Shown here one piece after another: positions 33,971 to 42,282 of a DNA stretch of 64,000 nt (its first letter is position 1; every line of letters begins with the position of its first letter). The notes under the pieces are model-generated. The model made no database searches, had not been told where the DNA came from, and worked only from the letters and a program-made list of their open reading frames with translations. Position numbers and translations under genes: made by a program. Source of the stretch: JAIEOG01 sp964611895 (GTDB lineage: Bacteria; Bdellovibrionota; FAC87; UBA2466); contig CAZTDN010000014.1 in NCBI GenBank assembly GCA_964611895.1, positions 11,562 through 75,561 of the forward strand, written 5' to 3'.

Positions 33971-34875
33971 TTTGCCCCTCCTAAGAACCCCAGAATGACA
34001 GGGCCGAAGATCATGATGAACACTGCCGGCATGATGAAAAAAATGAGTGGAAATAGGAGCTTTTGGGAGGCTGCGGCTCCTTTTTTTTCTGCACTGGTAA
34101 AACGCTGCGTGCGAATCAGGTCGGACTGCACTCGCAGAACGGCTCCCAGAGGACTTCCCATTTGATCTGCCGTCACGAGCACTGCAACGAGCGAAGAAAT
34201 CTCCTGGCAATCCACTCGCCATCCAAACTCACGCAAGGAATCTGCGCGGGTGGTCCCGAGCTGGATTTGCTGGAGCATGCGTTCCAATTCCTGCACCAAC
34301 GGGCCCGGACGGGTTTTTTCGACGACTTTTTGGAGCGCGCCAATGAAATCCAAGCCCGCCTCGGTGGATAGGGTGAGCAGATCGATAACGAACGGGAGCT
34401 GGAGTCGAATTTCAAATTGCCTTCGGGTGCGCGTGCCCGCAACCCACATGGACGGATAGAAAAACCCGCCAATACCCATGATTCCAATCAGCACCCAGGA
34501 GACTCCTGCTCCACTTACGACAAAGTACAGGAGCAATGCGGCAGGAACGACGAAGCCTAGGTGAAACTTAAATGCTAGGAGATCTTCGACATCGAGTTCG
34601 TCTTCTAAGCCCGCGGAAATAATCGTGCGTTTCCATTTTTTGCGCCATTCTGGGGCTTCGATCTTGCTTGAGTAAGGCATGACCAAAGAGGTGTAGAGAG
34701 GACGGTTGATCCCCAACAAAACATTGTTTGTTTTCTTCCGCTGTTGTTCGAGTCGGCTTGCAGCAGCGCCTTCTAACTCGCCCGAAAACACGTTTCGGCC
34801 AAAGTAAAAAGCCGCGCCTCCGGCAACCAAGATACCGATGTAGGCCAACATAAAAACGGACCCCCTCGAATCCAT
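33967..34875 (-). CDS. tadC: Type II secretion system F family protein, TadC-like
   Basis: Inner-membrane platform protein of a Tad/Flp-type pilus or secretion system, 302 aa. A hydrophobic N-terminus, two helices near residues 110-150, the T2SSF domain (FVIDLLTLSTEAGLDFIGAL, ADQMGSPLGAVLRVQSD) and a last helix (LLFPLIFFIMPAVFIMIFGP) match TadC. ATG at 34851 is an alternative start. No TadA, TadB, CpaB or pilin gene lies next to it in the window. It starts the six-gene FHA chain, so the chain probably builds or controls a secretion platform. Confidence 0.88.
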   Translation of the reverse strand: MDSRGSVFMLAYIGILVAGGAAFYFGRNVFSGELEGAAASRLEQQRKKTNNVLLGINRPLYTSLVMPYSSKIEAPEWRKKWKRTIISAGLEDELDVEDLLAFKFHLGFVVPAALLLYFVVSGAGVSWVLIGIMGIGGFFYPSMWVAGTRTRRQFEIRLQLPFVIDLLTLSTEAGLDFIGALQKVVEKTRPGPLVQELERMLQQIQLGTTRADSLREFGWRVDCQEISSLVAVLVTADQMGSPLGAVLRVQSDLIRTQRFTSAEKKGAAASQKLLFPLIFFIMPAVFIMIFGPVILGFLGGAK

Positions 34876-35044
34876 TTCGGCAAAATCAGCAAAGAACTTC
34901 AGCAGTTAGTATTTGCGGCAGCAGCAGGAATTTCCCTATTATTATAGCACGCTGCGTCACCTCCGGGGAAGCACCCTGCCAGTAATATAACCTTTTAATT
35001 TCAAATACTTAAGTCAATTGCCATGCCCAGGCTAACGGCGCCCC

Positions 35045-35240
35045 TCAAAAACTGGTAGATTAGTAGGTGAGGCTCTTCTTGCCTCGGGGGCTATATGCCC
35101 CGAGAAGGGAGGTGGTACGATGGTCAGTTCGCCTAGTACGGAGGTGGGTCTAGTTTAGACCCTCGGCCGTGAAATATCGGGCGCTGGCATATCTTCACCC
35201 CCTAAAGAGGGTGGGGGTTGCTAGCGCCCCTTTTTTTTCC
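35045..35240 (+). ncRNA. Candidate structured small RNA of unknown class
   Basis: A 370-bp gap between tadC and lysC has no ORF but holds several strong stems. CTCGGGG (35083-35089) pairs with CCCCGAG (35098-35104), extended by CTT/AAG. GGGTCTA (35146-35152) pairs with TAGACCC (35156-35162). A long terminator stem follows, ending in eight T. GTAC elements at about 35114 and 35136 may form another helix. It is read on the plus strand and ends before the convergent lysC stop. It matches none of the SRP RNA, tmRNA, RNase P or c-di-GMP riboswitch landmarks I could recall. Its 5' end is approximate. Confidence 0.5.
35179..35238 (+). terminator. Intrinsic terminator of the small RNA candidate
   Basis: GGGCGCT (35179-35185) pairs with AGCGCCC (35223-35229), enclosing a second C-rich/G-rich hairpin, and is followed by C and then eight T (35231-35238). 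It is strong on the plus strand; no equal T tract exists for the minus-strand lysC transcript. Confidence 0.8.
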
Positions 35241-35245
35241 GCGCT

Positions 35246-36421
35246 CTAGCTGGCTGGAATAAAGCGATCGTGAAGTTTCTGAGCCATCTGCGCCTTGCTC
35301 GCCGAATCCACCACTACGCACAGCGACAATGAATTGGACGCCATTGCAACAACATCCACTCCAGACTCTTCCAGAGTCTCCATAAAAGACGCCATTACCT
35401 CGCGAGAATCGCTAATGCTATCTCCTACCACCGACACCAAACAGGCTTTGGAGTTTTCCTCAAAACCAATACCCGAACGCAGCAGCCCATCCCGGAGCCG
35501 GGACGAAACAGAAGAGTCCACTAGCCAGCTACACTCCCCTTTGCCTAATTGGACAAACCGAGGAGTTACTTTCTCCTTCTCGAGCAGACGCCGAACTTTT
35601 TCCAACCCACCCCGCGCATGGAAATAGGCCAAGCCATCCCGAGTAGCTACGCCGCGAATAATGCTTCGCTCTAGGTTTTTGTTATCGGTAGAGGGCGCCG
35701 AGATCAACGTACCCTTCGCTTCGGGTTTGCTGGCGGGAGCGACTCGCACGGGGACATCAAATCGTTTTGCAACCTCCACGCTCCTCGACTGAAGCTTAGC
35801 ACCACGAGCAGACAGCTCGATTGCCTCGTCATACGTACAGCTTTCGATCAGCCGTGCCTGGGGGACAAACCTCGGATCCGCAGTAAAAATACCATCCACA
35901 TCGGTCAGGATTTCACAGCTCTGCGCTCCCAATTCTGCCGCGAGCGCCACCGCGGTGGTATCCGAGCCGCCCCGCCCCAGCGTAGTGACTTCTTTGTTTT
36001 CACTCACCCCTTGAAAACCCGCAATGATAACGACTTTGCCCTTGGCCAATTCTTCGCGAATGCGGTGTGCGCTAATACGAATGATCCGCGCGTTAGTATG
36101 CTCATTGGTGGTGACAATACCACTCTGTGAACCTGTAAAAGAAATCGCGGCCACCCCAAGCTCTTGAAGTACCATCGCAAGCAGCGACATCGATACGCGC
36201 TCACCTGCGCTTAGAAGCATGTCCAGCTCACGGTCCGACGGAGCCTGAACGGTTCGGTGGGCCAAACGTACCAGCATATCGGTCATTTTGCCCATGGCAG
36301 AAACCACCACTACAAGGTCTTTGCCCTGTGCCTTGGTAGCAGCGATCCGTTCGGCTGCCCTGCGAATGTGCCTCGGGCTTGCCAACGAAGAACCACCGTA
36401 TTTCTGAACGATCAAAGCCAT
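35246..36421 (-). CDS. lysC: Aspartate kinase
   Basis: Cytosolic enzyme phosphorylating aspartate, the first step to lysine, threonine and methionine. The kinase domain has the QKYGGSSLASPRHIRRAAERI opening, VVVVSAMGKMTDML, TTLGRGGSDTTAVALAAELG and ILTDVDGIFTADPR. Two ACT domains follow from about residue 250, which bind the feedback amino acid. The start at 36421 is the ATG directly before the conserved opening; a longer frame adds 12 residues. It is divergent from the flippase-like gene and ends beside the small RNA candidate. Confidence 0.95.
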   Translation of the reverse strand: MALIVQKYGGSSLASPRHIRRAAERIAATKAQGKDLVVVVSAMGKMTDMLVRLAHRTVQAPSDRELDMLLSAGERVSMSLLAMVLQELGVAAISFTGSQSGIVTTNEHTNARIIRISAHRIREELAKGKVVIIAGFQGVSENKEVTTLGRGGSDTTAVALAAELGAQSCEILTDVDGIFTADPRFVPQARLIESCTYDEAIELSARGAKLQSRSVEVAKRFDVPVRVAPASKPEAKGTLISAPSTDNKNLERSIIRGVATRDGLAYFHARGGLEKVRRLLEKEKVTPRFVQLGKGECSWLVDSSVSSRLRDGLLRSGIGFEENSKACLVSVVGDSISDSREVMASFMETLEESGVDVVAMASNSLSLCVVVDSASKAQMAQKLHDRFIPAS

Positions 36422-36538
36422 CGGCCGGAACTCTGCCTTGTCGCCCGGCGAAGTCAAGTGCAGGTGAGCATGAGGATTTGATTAAGAAACGCACCCCCCC
36501 TTTGAGTTGAAGCCCAACCCCTATAAACTAGAGGCACC

Positions 36539-37468
36539 GTGCGAAAGAACTGGATCCAGATTTTAATCACGACCATCCTGGTACTCGCACTCGGCCTGTG
36601 GGTCATTTCCAAGTCAAATGTTCGGTTGGACCAAGTTTGGGCAACCATAAAAGCGCTGGGGTGGCAGTACGCACTGCTGGCCTTTGTCGGTTGCTTTGGA
36701 CAAGTCTTGTTTTTGATTCTGCGACATCAAGCGCTGATTCCTCAGGAATACCGTCCGGGATTTAGAAAAGTGCTATACGCTGCCGGGATGGGGCACATGC
36801 TCAACACCTACCTCCCCGCTCGCGCTGGTGATGTCATGAAAGCCGTGATCCTATCTCGCGGTACCCCTCCCAGCATGAGTTTTCTGACAGCAACCGGGGC
36901 GTTAGTAGCCGATCGCCTTGTCGATATCACCGTCTTGGTGTTTATGGGCCTGCTGTGGCGCTCAAATAACCACCTCAAACTTCAGAATTGGATCGAAAAC
37001 ACGCCCTGGAGTCTCGGACTCGCGTTGGGACTCGTGGCCCTGTCACTAGTCGCCGGAGCGGTTTACTGGTTTCGGCGCCATGGCTCGGATCGAATGGCGA
37101 AGTGGAGCTCGGAGTTTCGGGATGGCACACTTTGCTTGATCCGGCCCGCGGCGCTGAGTTGGGGAATCCTGTTAGCTTTCCTCTCCTGGAGTGGTGAAGT
37201 GCTCGCGATCCTTTCCCTGAGCCAAAGTCAGGGCTTGAGTCTAAGTTTCGGCAACGCGCTTTTTGTCGTCATTGCATTGAACGCCGCCATCTCTGTGCCG
37301 TTTTCGTTGGCCAATGTGGGCCCATTTGAAGCGGCTGTCGCGCTTTCGCTCACTTCGTTCGGAATGGACCCCGCTCAGGCCATCGCCGTGGGCACCGTCC
37401 ACCACGCAATTCAGTTGGTGGCGATTACCCTATGGGGTGGTTTTGCTACCGCCTGGAGGAAGGGCTAG
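36539..37468 (+). CDS. Lysylphosphatidylglycerol synthase TM-domain (flippase-like) protein
   Basis: Polytopic inner-membrane protein of 309 aa with about seven to eight helices. The pattern ILRHQALIP, MGHMLNTYLPARAGDVMKA and VADRLVDITVLV, with a late SVPFSLANVGPFEAAV, matches the UPF0104 / LPG synthase membrane domain, implicated in lipid flipping. The cytosolic acyl/aminoacyl-transferase domain of MprF is absent. The GTG at 36539 follows a GAGG ribosome site. It overlaps the convergent mazG by 23 bp. Confidence 0.85.
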   Translation: MRKNWIQILITTILVLALGLWVISKSNVRLDQVWATIKALGWQYALLAFVGCFGQVLFLILRHQALIPQEYRPGFRKVLYAAGMGHMLNTYLPARAGDVMKAVILSRGTPPSMSFLTATGALVADRLVDITVLVFMGLLWRSNNHLKLQNWIENTPWSLGLALGLVALSLVAGAVYWFRRHGSDRMAKWSSEFRDGTLCLIRPAALSWGILLAFLSWSGEVLAILSLSQSQGLSLSFGNALFVVIALNAAISVPFSLANVGPFEAAVALSLTSFGMDPAQAIAVGTVHHAIQLVAITLWGGFATAWRKG

Positions 37469-38249
37469 GACGATTTACTCGCTTTGGGCGCTTGGCTTTT
37501 TCCCACGCTTGCTCCCACTGGGTGATGGAGACTTTTGGAGCCGCCTTAAGATCCACGAGTTTTTCTACTTTTTCAAATCGCTTTCGAAACTTTGCGCAAG
37601 CTTGTCTTCCGACCTCTTCGGCATTCAATCCCAAGTGGCGAGCTAGATTGGACAGTGTAAACAGAACGTCCCCCAGCTCCTCCGCTATACGCGCTCGATT
37701 ACGCTTCCTGGCTTTGATTTCTCGACGAAGTTCTTCGACTTCTTCTTCGAGCTTATCCCAAACCCCGTTCACGTTTCCCCAATCAAAACCAACGCTAGAA
37801 GTGATTTCACCGTAACGTTGGCCTAGTTGTAGCGCAGGCATAGAGCGCGGCGTCCCTTCCAGCAACGACCGTTTGGGTTTTTCCTTCTGTTTTAATTCTG
37901 TCCAGCGCTGGCTGTGTTGTTTGCGACTTCCTGTTCTCTCCCCCTCAAAAACGTGCGGATGCCGGCGAACCATCTTTTCGCCAATGGCTTGCGCTATTTC
38001 CTCAAAGCCAAAACCCATTTTCTCGGAGGCTATTTCTGCGTGCAATACAACCTGGAGGAGGAGATCCCCCAGTTCTTCCTTGAGGCTTTGGGCATCGCCT
38101 TCTCGAATAGCTTCGATAGCTTCGTACGCCTCTTCCAAGAGATAAGGAATCAGCGTCTTGTGGGTTTGCTTGCGATCCCAAGGGCATTTTTTGCGCAGCT
38201 CCGCGACTATGCCCAGGAGTTTGCGGGTTTGAAGGGTAGTTTTTTCCAT
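37446..38249 (-). CDS. mazG: Nucleoside triphosphate pyrophosphohydrolase MazG
   Basis: Cytosolic enzyme that hydrolyses (d)NTPs to monophosphates. Two tandem MazG domains are present. The first holds CPWDRKQTHKTLIPYLLEEA and EELGDLLLQVVLHAEIA with the metal-binding Glu/Asp helices. The second is around VDKLEEEV-like KLEEEVEELRREI and EELGDVLFTLSNLARHLG. The length of 267 aa is family-typical. It lies 28 bp after the second ExbD gene, so it may share that operon. Confidence 0.93.
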   Translation of the reverse strand: MEKTTLQTRKLLGIVAELRKKCPWDRKQTHKTLIPYLLEEAYEAIEAIREGDAQSLKEELGDLLLQVVLHAEIASEKMGFGFEEIAQAIGEKMVRRHPHVFEGERTGSRKQHSQRWTELKQKEKPKRSLLEGTPRSMPALQLGQRYGEITSSVGFDWGNVNGVWDKLEEEVEELRREIKARKRNRARIAEELGDVLFTLSNLARHLGLNAEEVGRQACAKFRKRFEKVEKLVDLKAAPKVSITQWEQAWEKAKRPKRVNRPSPSSRR

Positions 38250-38277
38250 GGCGTCGCCAGACTACCATGGAAGAGGC

Positions 38278-38859
38278 TTAGGCTTGATCGTTTTTGAGCA
38301 CGGCAAGTTTGAGCATCACAAAATCCGATATACCGGCCGTGTAGATGATCTTTTTGAGGATATTAAAAGTAAGCGCTTTATCCGCTTGCATTACGATTGT
38401 ACCCGAAAAGCTCTTGGCATCCATTCCGGGCACACCTTCTTCGCCAGCTTTTTCTTTGAGCTTTTGGTACATTTGAGAACGTTCTTTTTGAAGTTTGAGC
38501 TCCTGGGCCAACTTGATAATCGTGGTGCGATCCCCGGAGTAAAGTTCTTTTGGATCAATATCACCGTTGATGATTTTGCAAATTTCTTTGTCGTCCAACA
38601 TGACGGCTTTTTGGGTGACCACTAACTGGAGTGCCGGCATGGGGGGCAAAACGGCCGACGAATGTGGAAGCGAAATATCTTTTCCCAACGCGAAATCCGA
38701 AACCGTTGCTGAGTAGTTCTTGAGCAAAAAGAAGAGGATGGACATAAGAATGTCCAACATCGAAGCAAGCATCAAAACGTCGCCCGATCCCCTACGACGT
38801 CGCCCTTTACCTCGTTTTCCGTGTCCGCCGCCTGAATCGCCACCACCCATATTCATCAC
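38278..38859 (-). CDS. ExbD/TolR family protein, second copy
   Basis: Inner-membrane protein of 193 aa. After a Gly/Arg/Lys-rich N-terminus comes one helix (LASMLDILMSILFFLL) that carries the Asp needed for proton transfer. The rest is a periplasmic domain of ExbD type, with an insert (QKERSQMYQKLKEKAGEEG) predicted as coiled coil. It is coupled to the first ExbD gene by an ATGA overlap, so the two ExbD-like proteins probably form a hetero-dimer in one motor with the TolQ-like protein. Confidence 0.8.
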   Translation of the reverse strand: MMNMGGGDSGGGHGKRGKGRRRRGSGDVLMLASMLDILMSILFFLLKNYSATVSDFALGKDISLPHSSAVLPPMPALQLVVTQKAVMLDDKEICKIINGDIDPKELYSGDRTTIIKLAQELKLQKERSQMYQKLKEKAGEEGVPGMDAKSFSGTIVMQADKALTFNILKKIIYTAGISDFVMLKLAVLKNDQA

Positions 38860-39401
38860 ACACCTCCAATGCTGACGTCAGGAAATAGTCGGTTAAAGCT
38901 CGTGCTGTCCGGGGACTGCGCCGTACCCGGAGGGAGCTCTTCGTAACCCGGATCTCCCTTAACCAACTCACGGGCCGCGTCCATGACGCCAATGATCACG
39001 TCATAGGTCACCGTGTTTTGAGGAACCAACGTAATCTCTCGGGACTTGGGGCGCTTCGAATGGAGGCTGACGAGATGTTTGTGAATATCCGGAAAGGGCA
39101 TTTCCCCTTTCTCGTTAGCCGCAAAGCTCCGACTGCCACTAGATCCCTCGCGAACCACCACCGCCGTAGGGCCAATCTCGACCGTAACTTCGAGCTTGTT
39201 GTCATTCTCTTTCGCCATCTTTACTTCCTCTGCCGTAGAAGCAATCTTAGGCAGGGGGGCATCAATAATCGACACGGGAATAATTCCCGCGAAGGCGAGC
39301 AAGAAGAACATCAAACACGTCACCATGTCGATGAGTGGCGCAAGGTTGAGCGACTCGTCGGGACGAATTCGGTTAGTTCTGGAGCTAGGCTTTCTGGCCA
39401 T
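38856..39401 (-). CDS. ExbD/TolR family protein, first copy
   Basis: Inner-membrane protein of 181 aa. The N-terminal SLNLAPLIDMVTCLMFFLLAF helix holds the conserved Asp of ExbD/TolR; a periplasmic domain follows. It shares little with the second copy beyond the helix. It lies 21 bp after the TolQ-like gene and overlaps the second ExbD gene. Such TolQ-ExbD-ExbD sets resemble Agl/Glt-type motors of gliding bacteria. Confidence 0.85.
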   Translation of the reverse strand: MARKPSSRTNRIRPDESLNLAPLIDMVTCLMFFLLAFAGIIPVSIIDAPLPKIASTAEEVKMAKENDNKLEVTVEIGPTAVVVREGSSGSRSFAANEKGEMPFPDIHKHLVSLHSKRPKSREITLVPQNTVTYDVIIGVMDAARELVKGDPGYEELPPGTAQSPDSTSFNRLFPDVSIGGV

Positions 39402-39422
39402 GGCTTTTGGAGACCTCTACAG

Positions 39423-40112
39423 TTAGTCGTTTGCCCGAGCTTCGTCATCCCCTCGACCCGCTCCGCGCGTGCCCGATTTTTGAGCTGCACTGAGGAGGTT
39501 GATGAGTTTTACGGAGTATTGATCAATATCCGAGATGATGGAGTTGATCTTTGAGCTCAAGACCGTATGAACCAGCAAAGCCGGAATAGCGACCATCAAA
39601 CCCAGCACTGTCGTATGCATCGCGAGCGCGATAGCTTTTTGCAAGTATGACTGGCGAGTCACGGCGTCGACTTGATCTCCCGAAGCTCTGAATGCAAGCA
39701 CGAGACCCAGCACTGTTGCGAGCAATCCGATTAGGGTCGAAATGTTTGCCAGCGTTGGCAGGTACAGCGCGCGAGCCTCTAGTTTTGGGAGCACTTCGAG
39801 CGTGGCTTCATCGATAGCATTTTGAATATCTTCCGGAGTATCTTTGGCCCGAGTGAGACCGCTTTTCAGTACTCGAGGCAAGAGCGCATTAGGCTTGCTA
39901 TTGCACAAGCTGATCGCTCTATCGATGTTGTCGCTCAAGATGTACTTCTTGAGCTTTGCCATGAAAGCCCGGCTATTGATTGCATACTGAAACTGAATTC
40001 GCACCCAGCGTTCGACTGCAATGGCGGTTGCCATGATGCCAATCACGAGAATTACCATTCCACCCCATTCCGCTTCTTTCACAAACGCAATGAGTTCTGC
40101 AATAATGCCCAT
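39423..40112 (-). CDS. MotA/TolQ/ExbB proton channel family protein
   Basis: Inner-membrane proton-channel subunit of 229 aa. Helix 1 is WGGMVILVIGIMATAIAVERW. The later pair includes LATVLGLVLAF with STLIGLLATVLGL and ALAMHTTVLGLMVAIPALLVH, the family signature. The ATG at 40112 has GGAGG upstream; an ATG four codons earlier is less likely. Two ExbD-like genes follow. The set probably energises an outer-membrane or motility process; the partner is unknown, although a TonB-like protein is encoded at 0.9 kb. Confidence 0.88.
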   Translation of the reverse strand: MGIIAELIAFVKEAEWGGMVILVIGIMATAIAVERWVRIQFQYAINSRAFMAKLKKYILSDNIDRAISLCNSKPNALLPRVLKSGLTRAKDTPEDIQNAIDEATLEVLPKLEARALYLPTLANISTLIGLLATVLGLVLAFRASGDQVDAVTRQSYLQKAIALAMHTTVLGLMVAIPALLVHTVLSSKINSIISDIDQYSVKLINLLSAAQKSGTRGAGRGDDEARAND

Positions 40113-40243
40113 TCGAGCCTCCATAGAGAGGGACTTTTCGGGTTCAAACCCGACGCCCTTGATCGAAATTCTTATCGGAAAATCTGTTTAGATGATTAAG
40201 ACGGTACCTTTATTTTACGCCAACCTGACGAACGAAACCACGT

Positions 40244-40981
40244 CTAAAACAACAGGAAAAGGCCACTTGAGTAACGCACCGCAATGGGATTGGCCTGGTA
40301 TGTCACGATGGGAATCGACCCCGCTGGATCATAGGTTTTGGTACCCAACCCCATGAACATAGCCGACGTCTCCAAGCGAATCCCAGCGCGGGGAGAAATA
40401 AAAAACTCAAACCCTGCGGTAGCTTGCGCTGCAAAAGAAACTCCGAAAGTATCGTCGTACGGCTGCGTCACGTAGTCATAGGTCGTCCGCCGGTGCGTGT
40501 AGACAACGCCTGCTCCGCCACCAACGTAAGGGACGATATCACTCGTTCCAAACCGGTACTTGGCTCCCAACAAGATAGGGTACGCCGTCAACTCGAAGAG
40601 CTGGAACTGCGGCGTTCCTGCCGCCGCTCCCGCCGCGGTGGTGGAGTTTTGTTTACGCGTTGAGTAAGAGTAATAGCCCAAACCCAGAAACACTTCCCAG
40701 TTGTAGGAGAAGCGCGTAAAAACACTGCCCTCTACGTTGAAAAAACTCGCATAGTACATCGGCGTGGCAGGCGTTCCTGTCGACTCCGTGCTGTTTACGA
40801 TGCTGGTCAGAGGAAGGAGCGTGGACAGCATGATGTCCATGCCCCAGTCCGACGCACGTCCCTCGTTCTCGGTGAACTTTTCTCGACGATAGGAACCAAA
40901 CAAGCCTTTGTAGTCTTTTTTGGCCGCAAAACCATCCGCGGCAACAAAGAGGACGAGCAGGCACAAAATCCTGACTCTCAT
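40244..40981 (-). CDS. Outer-membrane beta-barrel-like protein
   Basis: 245 aa with a signal peptide (MRVRILCLLVLFVAADGFAA). The sequence alternates strands and glycine turns (YRFGTSDIVPYVGGGAGVVY, GFEFFISPRAGIRLETSAM) and ends FLLF, as in OmpA/OmpW-type eight-strand barrels. It precedes the TolQ-like motor genes by 131 bp, with a small hairpin at 40139-40152 between, so co-transcription is uncertain. It is divergent from ruvC. The family is not identified. Confidence 0.75.
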   Translation of the reverse strand: MRVRILCLLVLFVAADGFAAKKDYKGLFGSYRREKFTENEGRASDWGMDIMLSTLLPLTSIVNSTESTGTPATPMYYASFFNVEGSVFTRFSYNWEVFLGLGYYSYSTRKQNSTTAAGAAAGTPQFQLFELTAYPILLGAKYRFGTSDIVPYVGGGAGVVYTHRRTTYDYVTQPYDDTFGVSFAAQATAGFEFFISPRAGIRLETSAMFMGLGTKTYDPAGSIPIVTYQANPIAVRYSSGLFLLF

Positions 40982-41131
40982 CTAATGGCTCCTGGGTAAT
41001 AAAAGGTGCGACAGGGTCGACGTTTGAATCACTCAAATTATAGCGTACTTCTTTGGAGGAGGGTACTCGGCAAGGCGGAGCTGCGCGTTAAGATCTATAC
41101 CAATCAGAATGGACACGGTATTCTGTGCGAG

Positions 41132-41629
41132 GTGGCGACTTCTAATCAGCGCATCCTTGGAATTGATCCTGGCTCACACCACTTAGGACTGGGGTGTCTG
41201 GAAAAAAAAGGCGGTCAGCTTCGCCTGCTTTTCTGCGAGATCATCCACGCTCCCAAGTCGGCTAAGCTCTACGACCGCCTGGCGATCATTAACACGCGCT
41301 TTAATGAAGTCCTCAAAGACCTCCGCCCCGATCATGTAGCTATAGAGGATATCTTTTTTGCCAAGAACGCTAGAAGCGCCATTTATTTGGGCACAGCTCG
41401 CGGAATGGCCATAGGCGCGTGTCTCCAGCAGGGGTTGAGTATTCACGAATACGCGGCTACCCAGGTGAAATCGATTGTGACAGGATATGGCCGGTCCGAT
41501 AAAGCGCACGTGCAAAAAATGGTGGAAATGATCCTGGGAACGAAAATCACGCTCGGTTTTGATGCCACAGACGCTCTCGCGATTGCGATTTGCCACGCCA
41601 ACCACTTGGGGCGGAGGCTTCCCTTATGA
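41132..41629 (+). CDS. ruvC: Holliday junction resolvase RuvC
   Basis: Endonuclease that cuts Holliday junctions with RuvAB. The catalytic acids fit: D in ILGIDPG, E in VAIEDIFFAKN, and the C-terminal DATDALAIAICHA pair. The GTG at 41132 gives 165 aa, near the family norm; a longer frame from 41006 adds an unrelated tail. Its stop overlaps ruvA as ATGA. Confidence 0.92.
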   Translation: MATSNQRILGIDPGSHHLGLGCLEKKGGQLRLLFCEIIHAPKSAKLYDRLAIINTRFNEVLKDLRPDHVAIEDIFFAKNARSAIYLGTARGMAIGACLQQGLSIHEYAATQVKSIVTGYGRSDKAHVQKMVEMILGTKITLGFDATDALAIAICHANHLGRRLPL

Positions 41630-42282
41630 TTGGCTACCTAAAGGGCAAAGTGCTCGCAAAAAACCCTGACACGCTACAAGCCACATTCTTGGCGCACCGG
41701 GTGGGATATGAACTTCATATCGCGCAGCCTTTTTTTGACCTACTCCTCGTGGGAGAAAAAGCAGAGGCCTGGGTGCACACGCATGTCAGAGAAGACACGT
41801 TTGCGCTCTATGGATTTCGTTCCGAGAGCGAAAAGCATTTTTTTCGACTTTTGCTCACGGTCAGTGGATTAGGGCCCAAGAGCAGTTTGGCACTACTTAG
41901 CGAGCATGGGACCGAAAAACTCGCACTTTATATTCGAGGGCAGGATGCTACCTCGATTTCCAGCGCGCCAGGAATTGGTAAGAAAATCGCTCAGAAAATT
42001 ATTCTCGAACTCCAACCCAAAATCGAAAAACTGAGTTGGATTGCTTTGAGCAGCCGAACCTCTCGCCAGACCCAACCCACGGTAGGTGAGGCGGTCCAAC
42101 CTCTGCGGGAAGACTTGGCCTCTGCTTTGGTGAACCTCGGTTTTACTCCGGGGCAGGTCAAACCGGCGGTGGAACGCGTTCTGGATCGAGAAGAATCCGA
42201 AAATCCCGGATTTGAGAAGTGCCTCCGGTTAGCGCTAAAAGAACTCAATACGCGTCCGGTAGAAGGAGGCTCTCGTGGATGA
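41626..42282 (+). CDS. ruvA: Holliday junction helicase subunit RuvA
   Basis: Tetrameric protein binding the four-way junction. The OB fold begins MIGYLKGKVLAK and includes VGYELHIAQP. The helix-hairpin-helix region (GLGPKSSLALLSEHG, SAPGIGKKIAQKIILEL) binds the backbone, and domain III (ALVNLGFTPGQVKPAVERV) contacts RuvB. It is 218 aa. The ATG overlaps ruvC as ATGA, and its end overlaps ruvB, so ruvCAB are coupled in one transcript. Confidence 0.95.
   Translation: MIGYLKGKVLAKNPDTLQATFLAHRVGYELHIAQPFFDLLLVGEKAEAWVHTHVREDTFALYGFRSESEKHFFRLLLTVSGLGPKSSLALLSEHGTEKLALYIRGQDATSISSAPGIGKKIAQKIILELQPKIEKLSWIALSSRTSRQTQPTVGEAVQPLREDLASALVNLGFTPGQVKPAVERVLDREESENPGFEKCLRLALKELNTRPVEGGSRG

Noticed and set aside
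35100..35140. GGTCAG string resembling part of SRP RNA
   Set aside because: The GGAA tetraloop and symmetric loop of SRP RNA are not present around it.
40139..40152. CGGGTTCAAACCCG hairpin between the barrel gene and the TolQ gene
   Set aside because: It is short and has no T tract in either direction, so it is too weak to call a terminator.
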